From Pseudonocardia acidicola (GTDB taxonomy: Bacteria; Actinomycetota; Actinomycetes; Mycobacteriales; Pseudonocardiaceae), in NCBI RefSeq assembly GCF_012911935.1, contig NZ_JAAXLA010000006.1, positions 62,001-126,000 on the forward strand: a stretch of 64,000 bases of DNA, read 5' to 3'. Positions 51,962 through 62,299 of the stretch are shown here, in pieces (position 1 is the stretch's first letter; each line of letters opens with the position of its first letter). Position numbers and translations under genes: made by a program. The notes beneath the pieces were generated by a model. It did not search any database and was not told the origin of the DNA. It worked only from the letters and a program-made list of their open reading frames with translations.

Positions 51962-52884
51962 CAGTCGACCAGCGTCCGGCCGGTGAGCCGCAGGAACACG
52001 TCCTCCAGCGAGGAGCGGCGGATCAGCTCCGACAGCGGCCGTAGCCCCGCCCGGGCCACCTCGGCCTGCGCGCGCTCGCCGTCGGCGGTGTAGAGCAGGA
52101 ACCGGTCGGGCAGCTCCTCGACCCGGTCGACGAGTGGTTCCAGGGTGCCCACCGCGGGCCGGTTCTCCGGGGCGAACCGCAGCTCCAGCACCTCCCGGGT
52201 GGAGTACCGCTCGATCAGCTCCGCCGGCGTGCCCTCGGCAGCGATCAGCCCGCCGTCCATCACCACGAGCCGGTCGCACAGCTGCTCGGCCTCGTCCATG
52301 TAGTGCGTGGTGATGATCTGGGTGACCCCCTCGCGCTTGAGCCGGTAGAGCCGGTCCCACAGCAGGTGCCGGGCCTGCGGGTCGAGGCCGGTGGTGGGCT
52401 CGTCGAGCAGCAGCAGCTCCGGGTCGTTGACCAGCGACCGGGCGATCGTCAGCCGCCGCTTCATGCCGCCGGACAGCGGTTCCACCGGATCACCCGCCCG
52501 CTCGGTGAGCTGGGCGAACTCCAGCAGCTCCGCGGCCCTCGCCCGCACGTGCCGCCGGGACAGCCCGAAGTAGCGGCCGTAGATCTCCAGGTTCTCCCGC
52601 ACCGACAACTCGGCGTCGAGGTTGTCCAGCTGCGGCACCACACCGATCCGGGCCCGGATCCGCGGGCCGTCGGGTCCCGGGTCCATGCCCAGCACCTGCA
52701 ACGACCCCGCAGTGCGCGGCGACACGCAGGCGATCATCCGCATGGTCGAGGACTTCCCGGCCCCGTTGGGGCCGAGGAAACCGAACACCTCGCCGCGCGC
52801 CACGTCGACGTCGATGCCGCGGACGGCCTCGAAGGAACCGAAGCGCTTGCGGAGCCCGCGCGCCTGCACCAGAGCATCGGACAC
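51961..52884 (-). CDS. ABC transporter ATP-binding protein (daunorubicin/NodI type)
   Basis: The 307-residue ATPase has Walker [17 protein letters not shown], signature [16 protein letters not shown], Walker [15 protein letters not shown] and the DrrA-family C-terminus [14 protein letters not shown] 52884 is preferred to GTG 52893, because a TAGCGT -10 box overlaps the latter and lies 7 nt before the former. It drives the two permeases; the exported compound is unknown. Confidence 0.92.
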   Translation of the reverse strand: MSDALVQARGLRKRFGSFEAVRGIDVDVARGEVFGFLGPNGAGKSSTMRMIACVSPRTAGSLQVLGMDPGPDGPRIRARIGVVPQLDNLDAELSVRENLEIYGRYFGLSRRHVRARAAELLEFAQLTERAGDPVEPLSGGMKRRLTIARSLVNDPELLLLDEPTTGLDPQARHLLWDRLYRLKREGVTQIITTHYMDEAEQLCDRLVVMDGGLIAAEGTPAELIERYSTREVLELRFAPENRPAVGTLEPLVDRVEELPDRFLLYTADGERAQAEVARAGLRPLSELIRRSSLEDVFLRLTGRTLVD

Positions 52885-52891
52885 ATCCAGC

Positions 52892-52897
52892 ACGCTA
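52892..52897 (-). promoter_or_regulatory. -10 element TAGCGT of the ABC operon
   Basis: TAGCGT on the minus strand lies 7 nt before GTG 52884 and overlaps the alternative GTG 52893, so it decides the start of the ATPase. Confidence 0.5.
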
Positions 52898-52960
52898 GCC
52901 CGCTTCCCCGACAGTCTGCGCGCCCATTCCGGCCGGCCCGGGGCCGGCGGGACCGCCCGC

Positions 52961-52966
52961 TACCCT
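52961..52966 (+). promoter_or_regulatory. -10 element TACCCT of lprG
   Basis: TACCCT lies 6 nt before the GTG of the lipoprotein gene, which lacks a Shine-Dalgarno. Confidence 0.5.
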
Positions 52967-52972
52967 GCCGCC

Positions 52973-53671
52973 GTGCGACCCCGTCATCTGCTCGCCGCCG
53001 TCGCGGCCGGCCTCGTGCTGCTGCTCGCCGGCTGTACCGGCGCGCCGGGCCCCACCACCGCCGCGCTGCCGGCCGCCGCCGACCTGCTGTCCCGCTCGGC
53101 GGCGGCGATGAAGCAGGTGAGGACGGTCGGGGTGGACATCCAGGTCGATCCGGCGTTGAGCACGGTCCCGGTGCGCGCCGCGACCGGCTCGCTCACCGCG
53201 GCGGGCGACGCCGTCGGCTCGGTCACGCTGGCCCAGGGCGGCACACCCGTCGAGTTCGAGTTCGTGGTGGTCGGCGGCAAGATCTACCTGAAGGGCCCCA
53301 CCGGCGGGTTCGGCCCGCCGATCCCGGTCAGCCTGGCCGCCGGCTTCTACGACCCGACGGTCGTCCTGGACCCGCAGCGCGGCGTGGCCCGGCTGCTGGC
53401 GACCGCGACCCCGGGCGCGACCGAGGCGAAGGAGACCGTGGACGGGGTCGACAGCTACCGGGTGCCGGCCACGCTCGCCCCCGACGCGGTGGCCGCGCTG
53501 GTGCCCGGGGTGAGCGGCCCGGTCAAGGGCCTGCTGTGGATCGACGCCGCGACCTCGCGGCTGGTCAAGGCCGAGCTGCAGGTGCCGGCCGGTCCCGGCA
53601 GCGCGACCGGCCCGGCGACGGTGCAGCTGCACGACTACGACGCGCCGGTCAGCGTCACCGCCCCCGCGTAG
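52973..53671 (+). CDS. lprG: LppX/LprAFG-family lipoprotein, LprG-like
   Basis: The 232-residue precursor has a lipoprotein signal ending in [10 protein letters not shown] and the LprAFG fold: [41 protein letters not shown] and [14 protein letters not shown]. In mycobacteria LprG (Rv1411c) holds triacylated glycolipids in a hydrophobic pocket and, with the MFS protein P55, moves them to the outer envelope. The next gene is a P55-type carrier 5 nt downstream, reproducing the operon. Start GTG 52973. Confidence 0.88.
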   Translation: MRPRHLLAAVAAGLVLLLAGCTGAPGPTTAALPAAADLLSRSAAAMKQVRTVGVDIQVDPALSTVPVRAATGSLTAAGDAVGSVTLAQGGTPVEFEFVVVGGKIYLKGPTGGFGPPIPVSLAAGFYDPTVVLDPQRGVARLLATATPGATEAKETVDGVDSYRVPATLAPDAVAALVPGVSGPVKGLLWIDAATSRLVKAELQVPAGPGSATGPATVQLHDYDAPVSVTAPA

Positions 53672-53676
53672 CCCCG

Positions 53677-55212
53677 GTGGACCAGACCGCCGCCCCGGCG
53701 GCCACCAGCACCCCCGCCCCCGTCCGGCGGCCCCGGCTGGCGATCGGCATCGCGGGGCTCGCGGTGCTGCTGGCCGCGCTCGACGGCTACGTGGTGGTCA
53801 CCGTGCTGGTGACCATCGTGGTCGACCTCGGTGTGCCGGTGAACCGGCTCGAACGGGCCACCCCGCTCGTCACCGGCTACCTGCTCGGCTACGTCGCGGC
53901 GATGCCGCTGCTCGGCCAGCTGTCCGACCGCTACGGCCGCCGCCGGGTGCTGCAGGTCTGCCTGCTCGCGTTCGCCGCCGGCTCCGCGATCACCGCGGCC
54001 GGTCCGGACCTGGCGACGGTGATCGGCGGGCGGGCGCTGCAGGGCGTGGCCGGCGGTGCGCTGCTGCCGGTGAGCATGGCGCTGGTCGGTGACCTGGTGG
54101 CCGGACGCCACCGGGCCGCGGCGCTGGGCGCGGTGAGCGCGGCCGAGCAGCTGGGCAGCGTGCTCGGCCCGCTGTACGGGGTGGGGCTGGCCGTGCTGAT
54201 CGGCTGGCGCGGGCTGTTCTGGGTCAACCTGCCGCTCGCGCTGGCCGCGGTCGCGGCCGTGCAGGTCGCGGTGCCGCGTGGTGAGCCGGCCGGTGCGCCC
54301 CGCACCCGGGTGGACGTGGTCGGCGGGCTGCTGCTCGCCACCGGTCTCGGTCTGCTCGTGGTCGGGCTCTACAACGGCGATCCGGCCCGGTCGGTGCTCG
54401 CGGCGGACGCGCCGTGGTGGCTGGCAGGCGCCGGGGTCGCGCTGCTGGCCTTCGCCGGCTGGGAGACGCGGGCCCGGACCCGGCTGTTCGACCCGGCCGG
54501 GGTGCACAGCCGGCCGGTGGCGGCGGGCCTGGTGGTCGGCTTCGTCGTCGGCACGGCGCTGATGGTGACGCTGGTCGACGTGCAACTGCTCGGGCAGACG
54601 CTGCTCGGTCGTGACGCCGTCGACGCGGCGCTGTTGCTCACCCGGTTCCTCGTCGCGCTGCCGGCCGGGGCGCTGCTCGGTGGGCTGCTTGCGCCGCGGG
54701 CCGGTGACGCGGCGGTGGCCGTGCTCGGCATGCTCACCGCGGCGACCGGATTCCTGCTGATGTCGCGCTGGCCTGCCGATCCGGTGAGCGCCCGGCATTC
54801 CGCCGGGCCGGTGTCGCTACCGGTGCTGGACACCGACCTGGTGCTGGCCGGTCTCGGCCTGGGCCTGGTCGTCGCGCCGGTGGCGGCCGCGGTGCTGCGC
54901 GCGGTGCCGGCCGACCGGCGCGGGGTCGCCTCGGCGGCGACCGTGGTCGCGCGCAGCACCGGGATGCTGGTCGGCGTGGCGGTGCTGACCACCTGGGGCC
55001 TGCACCGTTTCCGGCAGCTGACCGCCGGGCTCGTGACGCCACTGCCGTTCGGGGTGGCGCCCGGCGTCTACCGGGAGCAGCTCGCGCGCTACACCGAGGC
55101 GCTGCGCGCCGCGCTGCTCACCCAGTACCGGGAGATCTTCGGGATCACCGCGCTGATCTGCCTGCTCGGGGCGGTCGCCGCCGTGGGGCTGGTGACCCGG
55201 CGCCGGGGCTGA
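53677..55212 (+). CDS. EmrB/QacA-family MFS exporter, P55-like
   Basis: The 511-residue, 14-span drug:H+ antiporter-2 protein has the family motif [35 protein letters not shown] (motif A) and [20 protein letters not shown]. It is the counterpart of Rv1410c (P55), which works with LprG in lipid export and affects drug resistance. A GTG start lies 5 nt after lprG. Its end converges on ndk. Confidence 0.88.
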   Translation: MDQTAAPAATSTPAPVRRPRLAIGIAGLAVLLAALDGYVVVTVLVTIVVDLGVPVNRLERATPLVTGYLLGYVAAMPLLGQLSDRYGRRRVLQVCLLAFAAGSAITAAGPDLATVIGGRALQGVAGGALLPVSMALVGDLVAGRHRAAALGAVSAAEQLGSVLGPLYGVGLAVLIGWRGLFWVNLPLALAAVAAVQVAVPRGEPAGAPRTRVDVVGGLLLATGLGLLVVGLYNGDPARSVLAADAPWWLAGAGVALLAFAGWETRARTRLFDPAGVHSRPVAAGLVVGFVVGTALMVTLVDVQLLGQTLLGRDAVDAALLLTRFLVALPAGALLGGLLAPRAGDAAVAVLGMLTAATGFLLMSRWPADPVSARHSAGPVSLPVLDTDLVLAGLGLGLVVAPVAAAVLRAVPADRRGVASAATVVARSTGMLVGVAVLTTWGLHRFRQLTAGLVTPLPFGVAPGVYREQLARYTEALRAALLTQYREIFGITALICLLGAVAAVGLVTRRRG

Positions 55213-55243
55213 CCGGCCCCGGCTACCCCGGCAGGCTCCGCAC

Positions 55244-55654
55244 TCACAGGTTCGGGAACCAGAGCTTGATCTCGCGGGCGGCCGACTCCACCGAGTCCGA
55301 ACCGTGCACCAGGTTGTATTGGGTCTCCAGGCCGAAGTCGCCGCGGATGCTGCCCGGGGCCGCCTTCTCCACCGGGTCGGTGCCGCCGGCGACCTGCCGC
55401 CAGGCCGCGATCGCGCGAGGGCCCTCGGCGACGGCGGCGAGCACCGGGCCGGAGGTGATGAACTCGAGCAGGGATTCGAAGAAGGGCTTGCCGTCGTGCT
55501 CGGCGTAGTGCTGGGCCGCCAGCTCCCGGTCGACGGTGCGCAGCTCGATCGCCACCAGGTCGAGCCCCTTGCGCTCGATCCGGGCGAGGACCTCGCCGAT
55601 CAGCTTGCGCGAGACACCGTCGGGCTTGACCAGGACAAGGGTGCGTTCTGTCAC
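55244..55654 (-). CDS. ndk: nucleoside diphosphate kinase
   Basis: Ndk exchanges phosphate between nucleoside di- and triphosphates. The 136-residue protein begins [13 protein letters not shown] and carries the phospho-His in [16 protein letters not shown]. It starts with GTG, 7 nt after a TACGCT -10. It matches Rv2445c in the order folC-ndk. Confidence 0.98.
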   Translation of the reverse strand: MTERTLVLVKPDGVSRKLIGEVLARIERKGLDLVAIELRTVDRELAAQHYAEHDGKPFFESLLEFITSGPVLAAVAEGPRAIAAWRQVAGGTDPVEKAAPGSIRGDFGLETQYNLVHGSDSVESAAREIKLWFPNL

Positions 55655-55661
55655 GCTCTCC

Positions 55662-55667
55662 AGCGTA
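55662..55667 (-). promoter_or_regulatory. -10 element TACGCT of ndk
   Basis: TACGCT on the minus strand lies 7 nt before the ndk GTG, in the gap after the DM13 gene. Confidence 0.45.
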
Positions 55668-55675
55668 TAGCCGGA

Positions 55676-56218
55676 TCAGATCGCGGTCGGCCGCAGGGCC
55701 GCGGCCCCGAAGGAGACGTCGAAGCGGCCGCACCAGATGCTCACACTGGTCAGCGTGGGCAGGTCGGCGTCGGCCGGGATCGGGTAGTTGGAGCTGCCGA
55801 CGTTGCCCTTGAGATCACCCAGGTCGACGTGGCGGGCATCCTCGAACAGGTACCAGCCGTCGCGGCCGGGCAGCACCGGGGCATCGGTCAGCCACACCTC
55901 GAGCTGCGGGCCGTTGCTGGTGACGAGGTTCTCCAGGCGCAGCACGCGGGAGCCGTCGGTGAGCCGGAGGATCTGCACGGTGCCGCTGGTGGCGTGCTCG
56001 TGGCTGATCAGCTCACCGCCGGCCAGGACGGCGGGCATCACCTGCGGCCCGTCCCCGGGGATCGCAGCGACGGGAACGGGCTCCTCGACGACCTGGTCGA
56101 CGAAGAGCTTCCACGGCTGGAACCACCACACCGCGACCACGACCAGCACCACGCCGACGACGAACCCGAGGTGGACGGCCGGGCGCCGCAGCAGCGGATG
56201 ACGGGCGGTGCGCTCCAT
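55676..56218 (-). CDS. membrane-anchored DM13-domain protein
   Basis: The 180-residue protein has an N-terminal anchor (LGFVVGVVLVVVAVWWF) and a DM13 domain: GELISHEHATSGTVQILRLTDG, LRLENLVTSNGPQLEVWLTD, GDLKGNVGSSNYPIPADADL and SIWCGRFDVSFG with the conserved Cys. DM13 domains are thought to carry redox groups at the cell surface. It sits between DUF4233 and ndk and is not part of the mycobacterial order. Confidence 0.8.
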   Translation of the reverse strand: MERTARHPLLRRPAVHLGFVVGVVLVVVAVWWFQPWKLFVDQVVEEPVPVAAIPGDGPQVMPAVLAGGELISHEHATSGTVQILRLTDGSRVLRLENLVTSNGPQLEVWLTDAPVLPGRDGWYLFEDARHVDLGDLKGNVGSSNYPIPADADLPTLTSVSIWCGRFDVSFGAAALRPTAI

Positions 56219-56308
56219 GCTTCATAGTGCACCCCGTTCGCCCGGGCGGTTACGGCTGCGAGCAGCAACCGGTTACGCCCGCACGGACCCGCCGGGCATC
56301 GCCGCCGG

Positions 56309-56701
56309 TCACTGCCGCTGGCTGGGCAGCTCTCCCCGGGCCATCTTCTGGGCGACGTCGCGGCGCATGAGCAGCAGGCCGCCCCAGACCAGTGCGAAGA
56401 CCAGGCCCATGATGCCCAGTGCAAGTACGAACACCCCGCAGGCGATCATGACGGCCTGCAGCACGAGAGCCAGGCCGAGGCCCCACGGCCGCCGCTGCAG
56501 GCCAGCCGCGACGATCATCGCGATCGCCAGCCCGAGCATCGCGGTCACCCCGGCCGCGGTCGCACCGTCGCCGAACTTGGGCAGCACCAGCAACGCGAGC
56601 AGCACCACGATCGACTCGAGGATCAGCGTCGCGGCGAAGACGCCGCGGATGCCCTTCATCGGATCCGGGCGGGGCGCGGCCGGCTGCTCGGGCGGGGTCA
56701 T
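56309..56701 (-). CDS. DUF4233 membrane protein
   Basis: The 130-residue protein has four spans and the usual start PDPMKGIRGVFAATLILESIVV (actinobacterial DUF4233, Rv2446c). ATG 56701 overlaps the folC stop by 4 nt. Function is unknown; the constant link with folC suggests coupling to folate metabolism or to valS-folC expression. Confidence 0.9.
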   Translation of the reverse strand: MTPPEQPAAPRPDPMKGIRGVFAATLILESIVVLLALLVLPKFGDGATAAGVTAMLGLAIAMIVAAGLQRRPWGLGLALVLQAVMIACGVFVLALGIMGLVFALVWGGLLLMRRDVAQKMARGELPSQRQ

Positions 56702-58206
56702 GCCGGCTCCCTGCCGAACAGCGTGCGGGCCTCCCCCGCGGTCACCACCGAGCCCGTGATGATCACACCCACGCCGGAGTCCCCACCCTCCTCGGCCAGT
56801 TCCACGGCCTGCTCGACGGCTTGGCCCAGCATCGGCTCGACGCTGACCCGGTCGGCGCCGAAGACCTCGACGGCGATCGCGGCCAGCTCGTCGGGACCCA
56901 TCGCGCGCGGCGAGGAGTTCGCGGTGATCACGACCTCGTGGACGGCGGGTTCGAGCTCGGTGAGCAGGCCGCGGGCGTCCTTGTCGCGCATCACGCCGAT
57001 CACCGCGACGAGCCGGGTGAACCGGAACTCCGACACCAGCGCCGCGGCCAGCGCCCGGGCGCCGTGCGGGTTGTGCGCGGCGTCGGTGAGCACGGTGGGC
57101 GCGTTGCGCAGCCGCTCCAGGCGCCCCGGCGAGATCACTTTCGCGAACGCCGCGCGCACGGCGTCGGGGTCCAGCGGCTGCGCCGGCCCGGCCCCGAGCA
57201 GCGCCTCGGCCGCGGCCAGCGCGATCGCCGCGTTGGACGCCTGGTGCTCGCCGTGCAGCGGCAGGAAGATGTCGTCGTAGCGCCCGCTGAGGCCCTGCAG
57301 CTCGAGGCGCTGTCCGCCGACGGCGAGCTCGCGCTCCCGCACCCCGAACTCGGCGCCCTCGCGGGCCACCTGGGCGCCGACCTCGGCGGCCCGCTCGATG
57401 AGCACCTGGGCCACGGCGCGGTCCTGCGCCGCGAGCACCGCGACCGAACCGGGCTTGATGATCCCGGCCTTCTCCCGGGCGATGCCGAGGATGTCGGTGC
57501 CGAGGTACTCCGCGTGGTCCAGCCCGATCGGGGTGATCACCGCGACCGCGCCGTCGACGACGTTGGTCGCGTCCCAGCGCCCGCCCAGGCCGACCTCGAC
57601 GACCCCGGCCTCCACCGGGGCGTCGGCGAACGCGGCGAAGGCCATCGCGGTGAGCACCTCGAACTTGCTCATCGCGGGCCCGTCGCCGCGCTTGGCGTCG
57701 ATCAGCTCGACGAACGGGATGACGTCGCGGTAGATCTGCACGTACCGCTCCGGGCTCAGCGGGCGGTTGTCCAGGTTGATCCGCTCCGTGGCGCGCTGCA
57801 GGTGCGGGCTGGTGTAGCGCCCCGTGCGCAGCCCCACCTCGGTGAGCAGCGCGTCGACCATCCGCGCGGTCGACGTCTTGCCGTTGGTGCCGGTCAGGTG
57901 CACCACCGGGTAGCCGCGGTGTGGCTCGCCGAGCGCGTCGACCAGCGCGGCGATCCGGTCCAGCGACGGCTCCATGACCGTCTCGGGCCAGCGCTTGTCC
58001 AGCTCGGCCTCGACGGCCAGGAACTCGGCGAAGCCGGCGACGGTCGAGGAGGCCGGGACGACGTCCGGGGTGTCACCGCCCCGGATGGCGTCGAGCACGT
58101 GGGCGATGACCGCGTCCTGCGCGGTCTCCTCGGGCGAGCGGACCTCCCCCTCACCCTCGGGGAGCTCGCCGTGCTCGGGCTCGGTGTCGTCCCAGCGATC
58201 CGTCAT
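56698..58206 (-). CDS. folC: bifunctional folylpolyglutamate synthase/dihydrofolate synthase
   Basis: FolC adds glutamate to dihydropteroate and folates. The 502-residue Mur-ligase-fold enzyme has P-loop LTGTNGKTSTARMVDALL near 100, GRYTSPHLQRATERI, GLGGRWDATNVV, and GLDHAEYLG. ATG 58206 is in a short leader 37 nt after valS. An N-terminal acidic extension of about 50 residues is usual in the group. Confidence 0.96.
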   Translation of the reverse strand: MTDRWDDTEPEHGELPEGEGEVRSPEETAQDAVIAHVLDAIRGGDTPDVVPASSTVAGFAEFLAVEAELDKRWPETVMEPSLDRIAALVDALGEPHRGYPVVHLTGTNGKTSTARMVDALLTEVGLRTGRYTSPHLQRATERINLDNRPLSPERYVQIYRDVIPFVELIDAKRGDGPAMSKFEVLTAMAFAAFADAPVEAGVVEVGLGGRWDATNVVDGAVAVITPIGLDHAEYLGTDILGIAREKAGIIKPGSVAVLAAQDRAVAQVLIERAAEVGAQVAREGAEFGVRERELAVGGQRLELQGLSGRYDDIFLPLHGEHQASNAAIALAAAEALLGAGPAQPLDPDAVRAAFAKVISPGRLERLRNAPTVLTDAAHNPHGARALAAALVSEFRFTRLVAVIGVMRDKDARGLLTELEPAVHEVVITANSSPRAMGPDELAAIAVEVFGADRVSVEPMLGQAVEQAVELAEEGGDSGVGVIITGSVVTAGEARTLFGREPA

Positions 58207-58243
58207 GCCTGCACCTTCCCGGCGCCTGGGACTCGCGGCGTCC

Positions 58244-60880
58244 TCACGATGCCGGCAGCGCCGCGAGCCGTGCGGTCACCCGCTCGATGTCGGCCAGCGC
58301 CGTCTCGCGCCGGGCCCGGATACCGTCGACGACCGTGGCGGGGGCCTTCTCGGTGAACTTCGGGTTACCCAGCTTCCTGTCGGCCTGCTCGAGTTCCTTC
58401 TGCGCCGCCACCAGGTCGCGGGCCAGCCGGGCACGCTCGGCCGCCACGTCGATCGCGCCGGAGGTGTCCAGCTCGACGTGCACACCGCCGCCCGGCAGCC
58501 CGACCTCGACGGTCGCGGTCGGCGCGAACTCCGCACCCGGGGTGTCGAGGCGGGTCAGGAACGCCACCGCCTTGCGGTGCCCGCCCAGGCCGGCCTCGTC
58601 CAGCCCGACGAGCTTGGCCGCCACCGACCGCTTGTCCGGCAAGCCCTGCTCGGTGCGGAACCGGCGCACCTCGGTGATCAGCTTCTGCACCGCGGCGACC
58701 CGGTCGAAGGCTCCCTGGTCGACCGCACCACCAGTGTCCCCGGCGGTGGGCCAGGGCGCGATGACGACGGACTCGCCGCCGGTCAGCGCGGTCCACAGCG
58801 CCTCGGTGACGAACGGGATGATCGGGTGCAGCAGCCGCAGCAGCGCGTCGAACACGTGACCGAGCACCGCCCGGGTGCCCTCGGCCAGCTCCGGGTCGGC
58901 CAGCTGCGGTTTGGCCAGCTCCAGGTACCAGTCGCAGAGCTCGTCCCAGGTGAAGTGGTAGAGCCCCTCGGTGGCCTTGGAGAACTGGAAGTCCTCCAGG
59001 AGCGCGTCGGTCTGCTCGCGGACCTCGGCCAGCCGGCCCAGGATCCACGCGTCCGCGTCGGTGCGGCGCTCGGCCGGGGGCAGCGCAGCGGCCGGGTCGG
59101 CGCCGTTGGCCAGCGCGAACCGGGTCGCGTTCCACAGCTTCGTGGTGAAGTTGCGCGACCCGGCGACCCACTCGGTGGACAGCGACATGTCCGTGCCCGG
59201 GTTGGAGCCGCGCGCGATGGTGAACCGCAGCGCGTCGGCACCGAACTCGTCGATCAGCGCGAGCGGGTCGATCGTGTTGCCCCTGGACTTCGACATCTTC
59301 TTGCCGTGCTCATCGCGGATGAGCCCGTGCAGGTAGACGTGCTCGAACGGCGGCACCCCGTCCATCGCGTGCAGCCCGAACATCATCATCCGGACGACCC
59401 AGAAGAACAGAATGTCGTAGCCGGTGACCAGCACCGACGTCGGGTAGTAGTGCTCGAGATCGGCCGTCTGCTCGGGCCAGCCGAACGTGGAGATCGGCCA
59501 CAGGCCCGAGGAGAACCAGGTGTCGAGGACGTCCTCGTCCTGGCGCCAGCCCGCACCCGACGGCGGCTCCTCGTCCGGGCCCACGGCCACGACCTCGCCG
59601 TCCGGCCCGTACCAGACCGGGATGCGGTGGCCCCACCACAGCTGCCGGCTGATCGTCCAGTCGTGCATGTTGTCGACCCAGTCGAAGAAGCGCTTCTCCA
59701 GCTCCTTCGGGTGGATCGTGACGCGCCCGTCGCGGACCGCGTCGCCCGCGGCCTTGGCCAGCGGCTCGACGCGCACGAACCACTGCTTGGACAGCCGCGG
59801 CTCGACGATCGTGTCGCACCGGCTGCAGTGTCCGACGGCGTGGACGTAGGGCCGCTTCTCGGCGACGATCCGGCCCTGCGCGCGCAGTTCCTCGCGGATC
59901 GCCTCGCGCGCGGCGAAGCGGTCCATCCCGTCGAAGCGGGTACCGGAGTTCGTGACGACGCCGCTCTCGTCGAGGATCGAAGGCATCGGCAGGTTGTGCC
60001 GCTGGCCGATCTCGAAGTCGTTCGGGTCGTGTGCCGGGGTCACCTTCACCGCGCCGGTGCCGAAGGACGGGTCGACGTGGTCGTCGGCGACGACCGGGAT
60101 CCGGCGGCCGACGATCGGCAGCTCGATCTCCTTGCCGATCAGGTGCTGATAGCGCTCGTCGTCGGGGTGCACCGCGACGCCGGTGTCACCCAGCATCGTC
60201 TCCACCCGCGTGGTGGCGACGACGATCGAGTCCTCGCCGTCGCCGTAGCGGATCGAGACGAGCTCGCCGGAGTCGTCGTGGTGGTCGACCTCGATGTCGC
60301 TCAGCGCCGTGTGGCACCGCGGGCACCAGTTGATGATCCGCTCGGCGCGGTAGATGAGGCCCTCGTCGAACAGCCGCTTGAACATCGTCTGGACGGCACG
60401 GGACAGCCCCTCGTCGAGGGTGAACCGCTCACGCGACCAGTCGACGCCGTCGCCGAGGCGGCGCATCTGGCCGAGGATCGAGCCGCCGGACTCGGCCTTC
60501 CACTGCCAGACCTTGTCGACGAACACCTCCCGGCCGAGGTCGTGCCGGGTCGTGCCGCCGGCGGCGAGCTGGCGCTCGACGACGTTCTGGGTCGCGATGC
60601 CGGCGTGGTCCATGCCGGGCAGCCACAGCGCGTCGTAGCCCTGCATCCGGCGGCGCCGGGTCAGGATGTCGATCAACGTGTGGTCCATGGCGTGCCCGAG
60701 GTGCAGGCTGCCGGTGACGTTGGGCGGCGGGATGACGATGGAGAACGGCGGCTTGCCGCTGGTGGGGTCGCCCTGGAAGTAGCCCCGGTCCACCCACCGC
60801 TGGTACATGCCGCCCTCTACCTCGCCCGGGTTCCACTTGGCGGGGAGGTCGGCGGTGCGGGGTGGGAGGGTGTCGGTCAC
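58244..60880 (-). CDS. valS: valyl-tRNA synthetase
   Basis: ValRS charges tRNA-Val. The 878-residue class Ia enzyme has [16 protein letters not shown] (HIGH) near 45, the editing domain ([18 protein letters not shown]), [13 protein letters not shown], anticodon-binding helices and a C-terminal coiled-coil arm ([20 protein letters not shown]). GTG 60880 lies 7 nt after TAGAAT; the longer frame to 61024 is not conserved. First gene of valS-folC-DUF4233. Confidence 0.98.
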   Translation of the reverse strand: MTDTLPPRTADLPAKWNPGEVEGGMYQRWVDRGYFQGDPTSGKPPFSIVIPPPNVTGSLHLGHAMDHTLIDILTRRRRMQGYDALWLPGMDHAGIATQNVVERQLAAGGTTRHDLGREVFVDKVWQWKAESGGSILGQMRRLGDGVDWSRERFTLDEGLSRAVQTMFKRLFDEGLIYRAERIINWCPRCHTALSDIEVDHHDDSGELVSIRYGDGEDSIVVATTRVETMLGDTGVAVHPDDERYQHLIGKEIELPIVGRRIPVVADDHVDPSFGTGAVKVTPAHDPNDFEIGQRHNLPMPSILDESGVVTNSGTRFDGMDRFAAREAIREELRAQGRIVAEKRPYVHAVGHCSRCDTIVEPRLSKQWFVRVEPLAKAAGDAVRDGRVTIHPKELEKRFFDWVDNMHDWTISRQLWWGHRIPVWYGPDGEVVAVGPDEEPPSGAGWRQDEDVLDTWFSSGLWPISTFGWPEQTADLEHYYPTSVLVTGYDILFFWVVRMMMFGLHAMDGVPPFEHVYLHGLIRDEHGKKMSKSRGNTIDPLALIDEFGADALRFTIARGSNPGTDMSLSTEWVAGSRNFTTKLWNATRFALANGADPAAALPPAERRTDADAWILGRLAEVREQTDALLEDFQFSKATEGLYHFTWDELCDWYLELAKPQLADPELAEGTRAVLGHVFDALLRLLHPIIPFVTEALWTALTGGESVVIAPWPTAGDTGGAVDQGAFDRVAAVQKLITEVRRFRTEQGLPDKRSVAAKLVGLDEAGLGGHRKAVAFLTRLDTPGAEFAPTATVEVGLPGGGVHVELDTSGAIDVAAERARLARDLVAAQKELEQADRKLGNPKFTEKAPATVVDGIRARRETALADIERVTARLAALPAS

Positions 60881-60887
60881 CCCACCG

Positions 60888-60893
60888 ATTCTA
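60888..60893 (-). promoter_or_regulatory. -10 element TAGAAT of valS
   Basis: TAGAAT, the best -10 in the window, ends 7 nt before the valS GTG on the minus strand. A GGAACC lies 17 bp further upstream. Confidence 0.55.
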
Positions 60894-60973
60894 CGAGTTC
60901 CACGCGAACCGGTTCCGCGACCCCGTGATCGCCGGCTCGCGGCCCTGAGCAGCGGAAAACCGGGGCGGCGCCG

Positions 60974-61005
60974 GGGGCCCGGGCGAGCCCGGCTCCCCGG
61001 GCCCC
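60974..61005. terminator. GC-only hairpin between the 224-residue gene and valS
   Basis: GGGGCCCGGG (60974-60983) pairs fully with CCCGGGCCCC (60996-61005), and an inner GAGC/GCTC stem extends it. It lies in the 308-nt gap before valS, and nothing else but the valS -10 is seen there. Likely terminator of the upstream gene. Confidence 0.6.
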
Positions 61006-61188
61006 GCGATGCACCCGTTGACACTGGTCAGAGGGTCTGCTAGGCCGAATCGGCCCGTCCACCGGCGGCCGTCCCGGGCCGGGTCGACCGGTCCGGAGAG
61101 CGGCAGGGTCTGCCGCCATCGCGCCATCGGATCGCCGCGCCCGCCGGTGGCCGGCGAGCGCCCGGCACGGCCGCCCGGTCCGGCCACG

Positions 61189-61863
61189 TCAGCCCGGCAG
61201 CAGCACCGCGTGCAGCCGGTCGAAGCCCAGCACCGGGGCCAGCCGCCGCTGCCGGACGGCATCCGGGTCCAGCGCCCGCACCGACCCGCTGGTCGGCTCG
61301 TACACCCGCCAGGCGCTGCCGGCCCCGGCCACCGGGCCGAGCGCGAGCACGTAGTGCCGGGGCGCGGCGCGGCCGACCAGCAACGGCACCGGGCGCCCGG
61401 AGGCCAGCGCCGTCCCCACGGCAGCGATCGCGTCGTCCAGGTCGGGCGCCGACACGTCGTCCACGAGCCGCAGCCGGTACCGGCCCGCGCCGGGGAGGTT
61501 GTCGCGCAGCCAGCGGAGCATCCCCCACGGCGTGGTGCCGAGCGCGCGGGGCCAGAACCGGTTGGTCTGCCGGTGGACCTGGTGCTGGCGAGCGTCGAAC
61601 CGGGCACCGAAATCCGCGCCGGCGCCGTCCAGCCGCTGCGCCTGCGCCGCGTCGGCCCACGCCGCCAGCACGACCAGTACCGCGCTGCCGCACGTGGTCG
61701 GATCGGCCTGGTCGAGCCGGACCCCGCCGTGGCGCTGCTCCCCCACCACCCCGGTGAGCAACGCCCGGCCCGTGATCCGGCACCCCCCGGCGCCCGGACG
61801 CGGAGACCGTCGCCGCATCACGACGCGCTGCACCCGGCGCGCGAGCCCGCACACCGTGCGCAT
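61189..61863 (-). CDS. hypothetical protein with cysteine-peptidase-like motifs
   Basis: I do not recognise a family for this 224-residue protein. DQADPTTCGSAVLVVLAAW near 52-70 looks like the Gln-Cys start of a papain-like (C39-type) peptidase helix, and PRHYVLALGPV near 177 and VYEPTSGSVRAL near 195 could supply His and the third residue. There is no signal peptide or membrane span. A GAGGAGG site precedes the ATG at 61863. It has no obvious operon partner; catalytic function is a guess from spacing. Confidence 0.6.
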   Translation of the reverse strand: MRTVCGLARRVQRVVMRRRSPRPGAGGCRITGRALLTGVVGEQRHGGVRLDQADPTTCGSAVLVVLAAWADAAQAQRLDGAGADFGARFDARQHQVHRQTNRFWPRALGTTPWGMLRWLRDNLPGAGRYRLRLVDDVSAPDLDDAIAAVGTALASGRPVPLLVGRAAPRHYVLALGPVAGAGSAWRVYEPTSGSVRALDPDAVRQRRLAPVLGFDRLHAVLLPG

Positions 61864-61953
61864 GGCTCCTCCTCGGTCACCCCGCCGTTGTCACAAACGC
61901 AGGAGCGGGGCGTGCCTGGGGTGCGCATGGCAGGACTGTCGCCCGCCGGAGAA

Positions 61954-62262
61954 TCAGCCGCGCTGCTCCTGATCACCGGCCGGGACCCCACGCTCGGAGT
62001 CGCTGTCCCAGCCCTCGGCCAGGCCCGTGACCTTCTCGGCGTAGTCGCGGGCCGCCACCACCGGGTCGTCGGCCCGCCCGGCCGCCAGCCCGACCAGGAA
62101 CGCGGTGACCGGGGCGGCCGGCCGGCTCACGCCGTGGGCCACGTCGGAGGTCATGTCCAGCACCATGTCGACACTGGCATCGGTGTCCACCGCGCCCTCC
62201 AGGCCGAGTTCACGGCAGACGGCAGTGACCCATTCGGACATTGCTCGTGATTCGTCACTCAT
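61954..62262 (-). CDS. DUF6457 domain protein
   Basis: The 102-residue protein contains MSEWVTAVCRELGL, VLDMTSDVAHGVSRPAAPVTAFL and AARDYAEKVTGLAEGW, the DUF6457 pattern often fused to or beside MobA (molybdenum-cofactor guanylyltransferase) in actinobacteria. ATG 62262 has GAGG upstream; ATG 62274 would add four residues. It follows the OFA transporter pair. No mob gene is in the window. Confidence 0.75.
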   Translation of the reverse strand: MSDESRAMSEWVTAVCRELGLEGAVDTDASVDMVLDMTSDVAHGVSRPAAPVTAFLVGLAAGRADDPVVAARDYAEKVTGLAEGWDSDSERGVPAGDQEQRG

Positions 62263-62299
62263 CTGTGGCCTCATACCCGCGGCGGCGCCGTCCCACCCG

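Noticed and set aside
52303..53676. Long upstream extension of the P55 carrier frame
   Set aside because: Homology begins at GTG 53677; the extension overlaps the ABC ATPase and lprG in other frames and is arginine-rich.
57974..60928. 984-codon plus-strand frame
   Set aside because: Antisense to folC and valS, rich in Arg, Asp, Val and Gly repeats typical of mirror frames.
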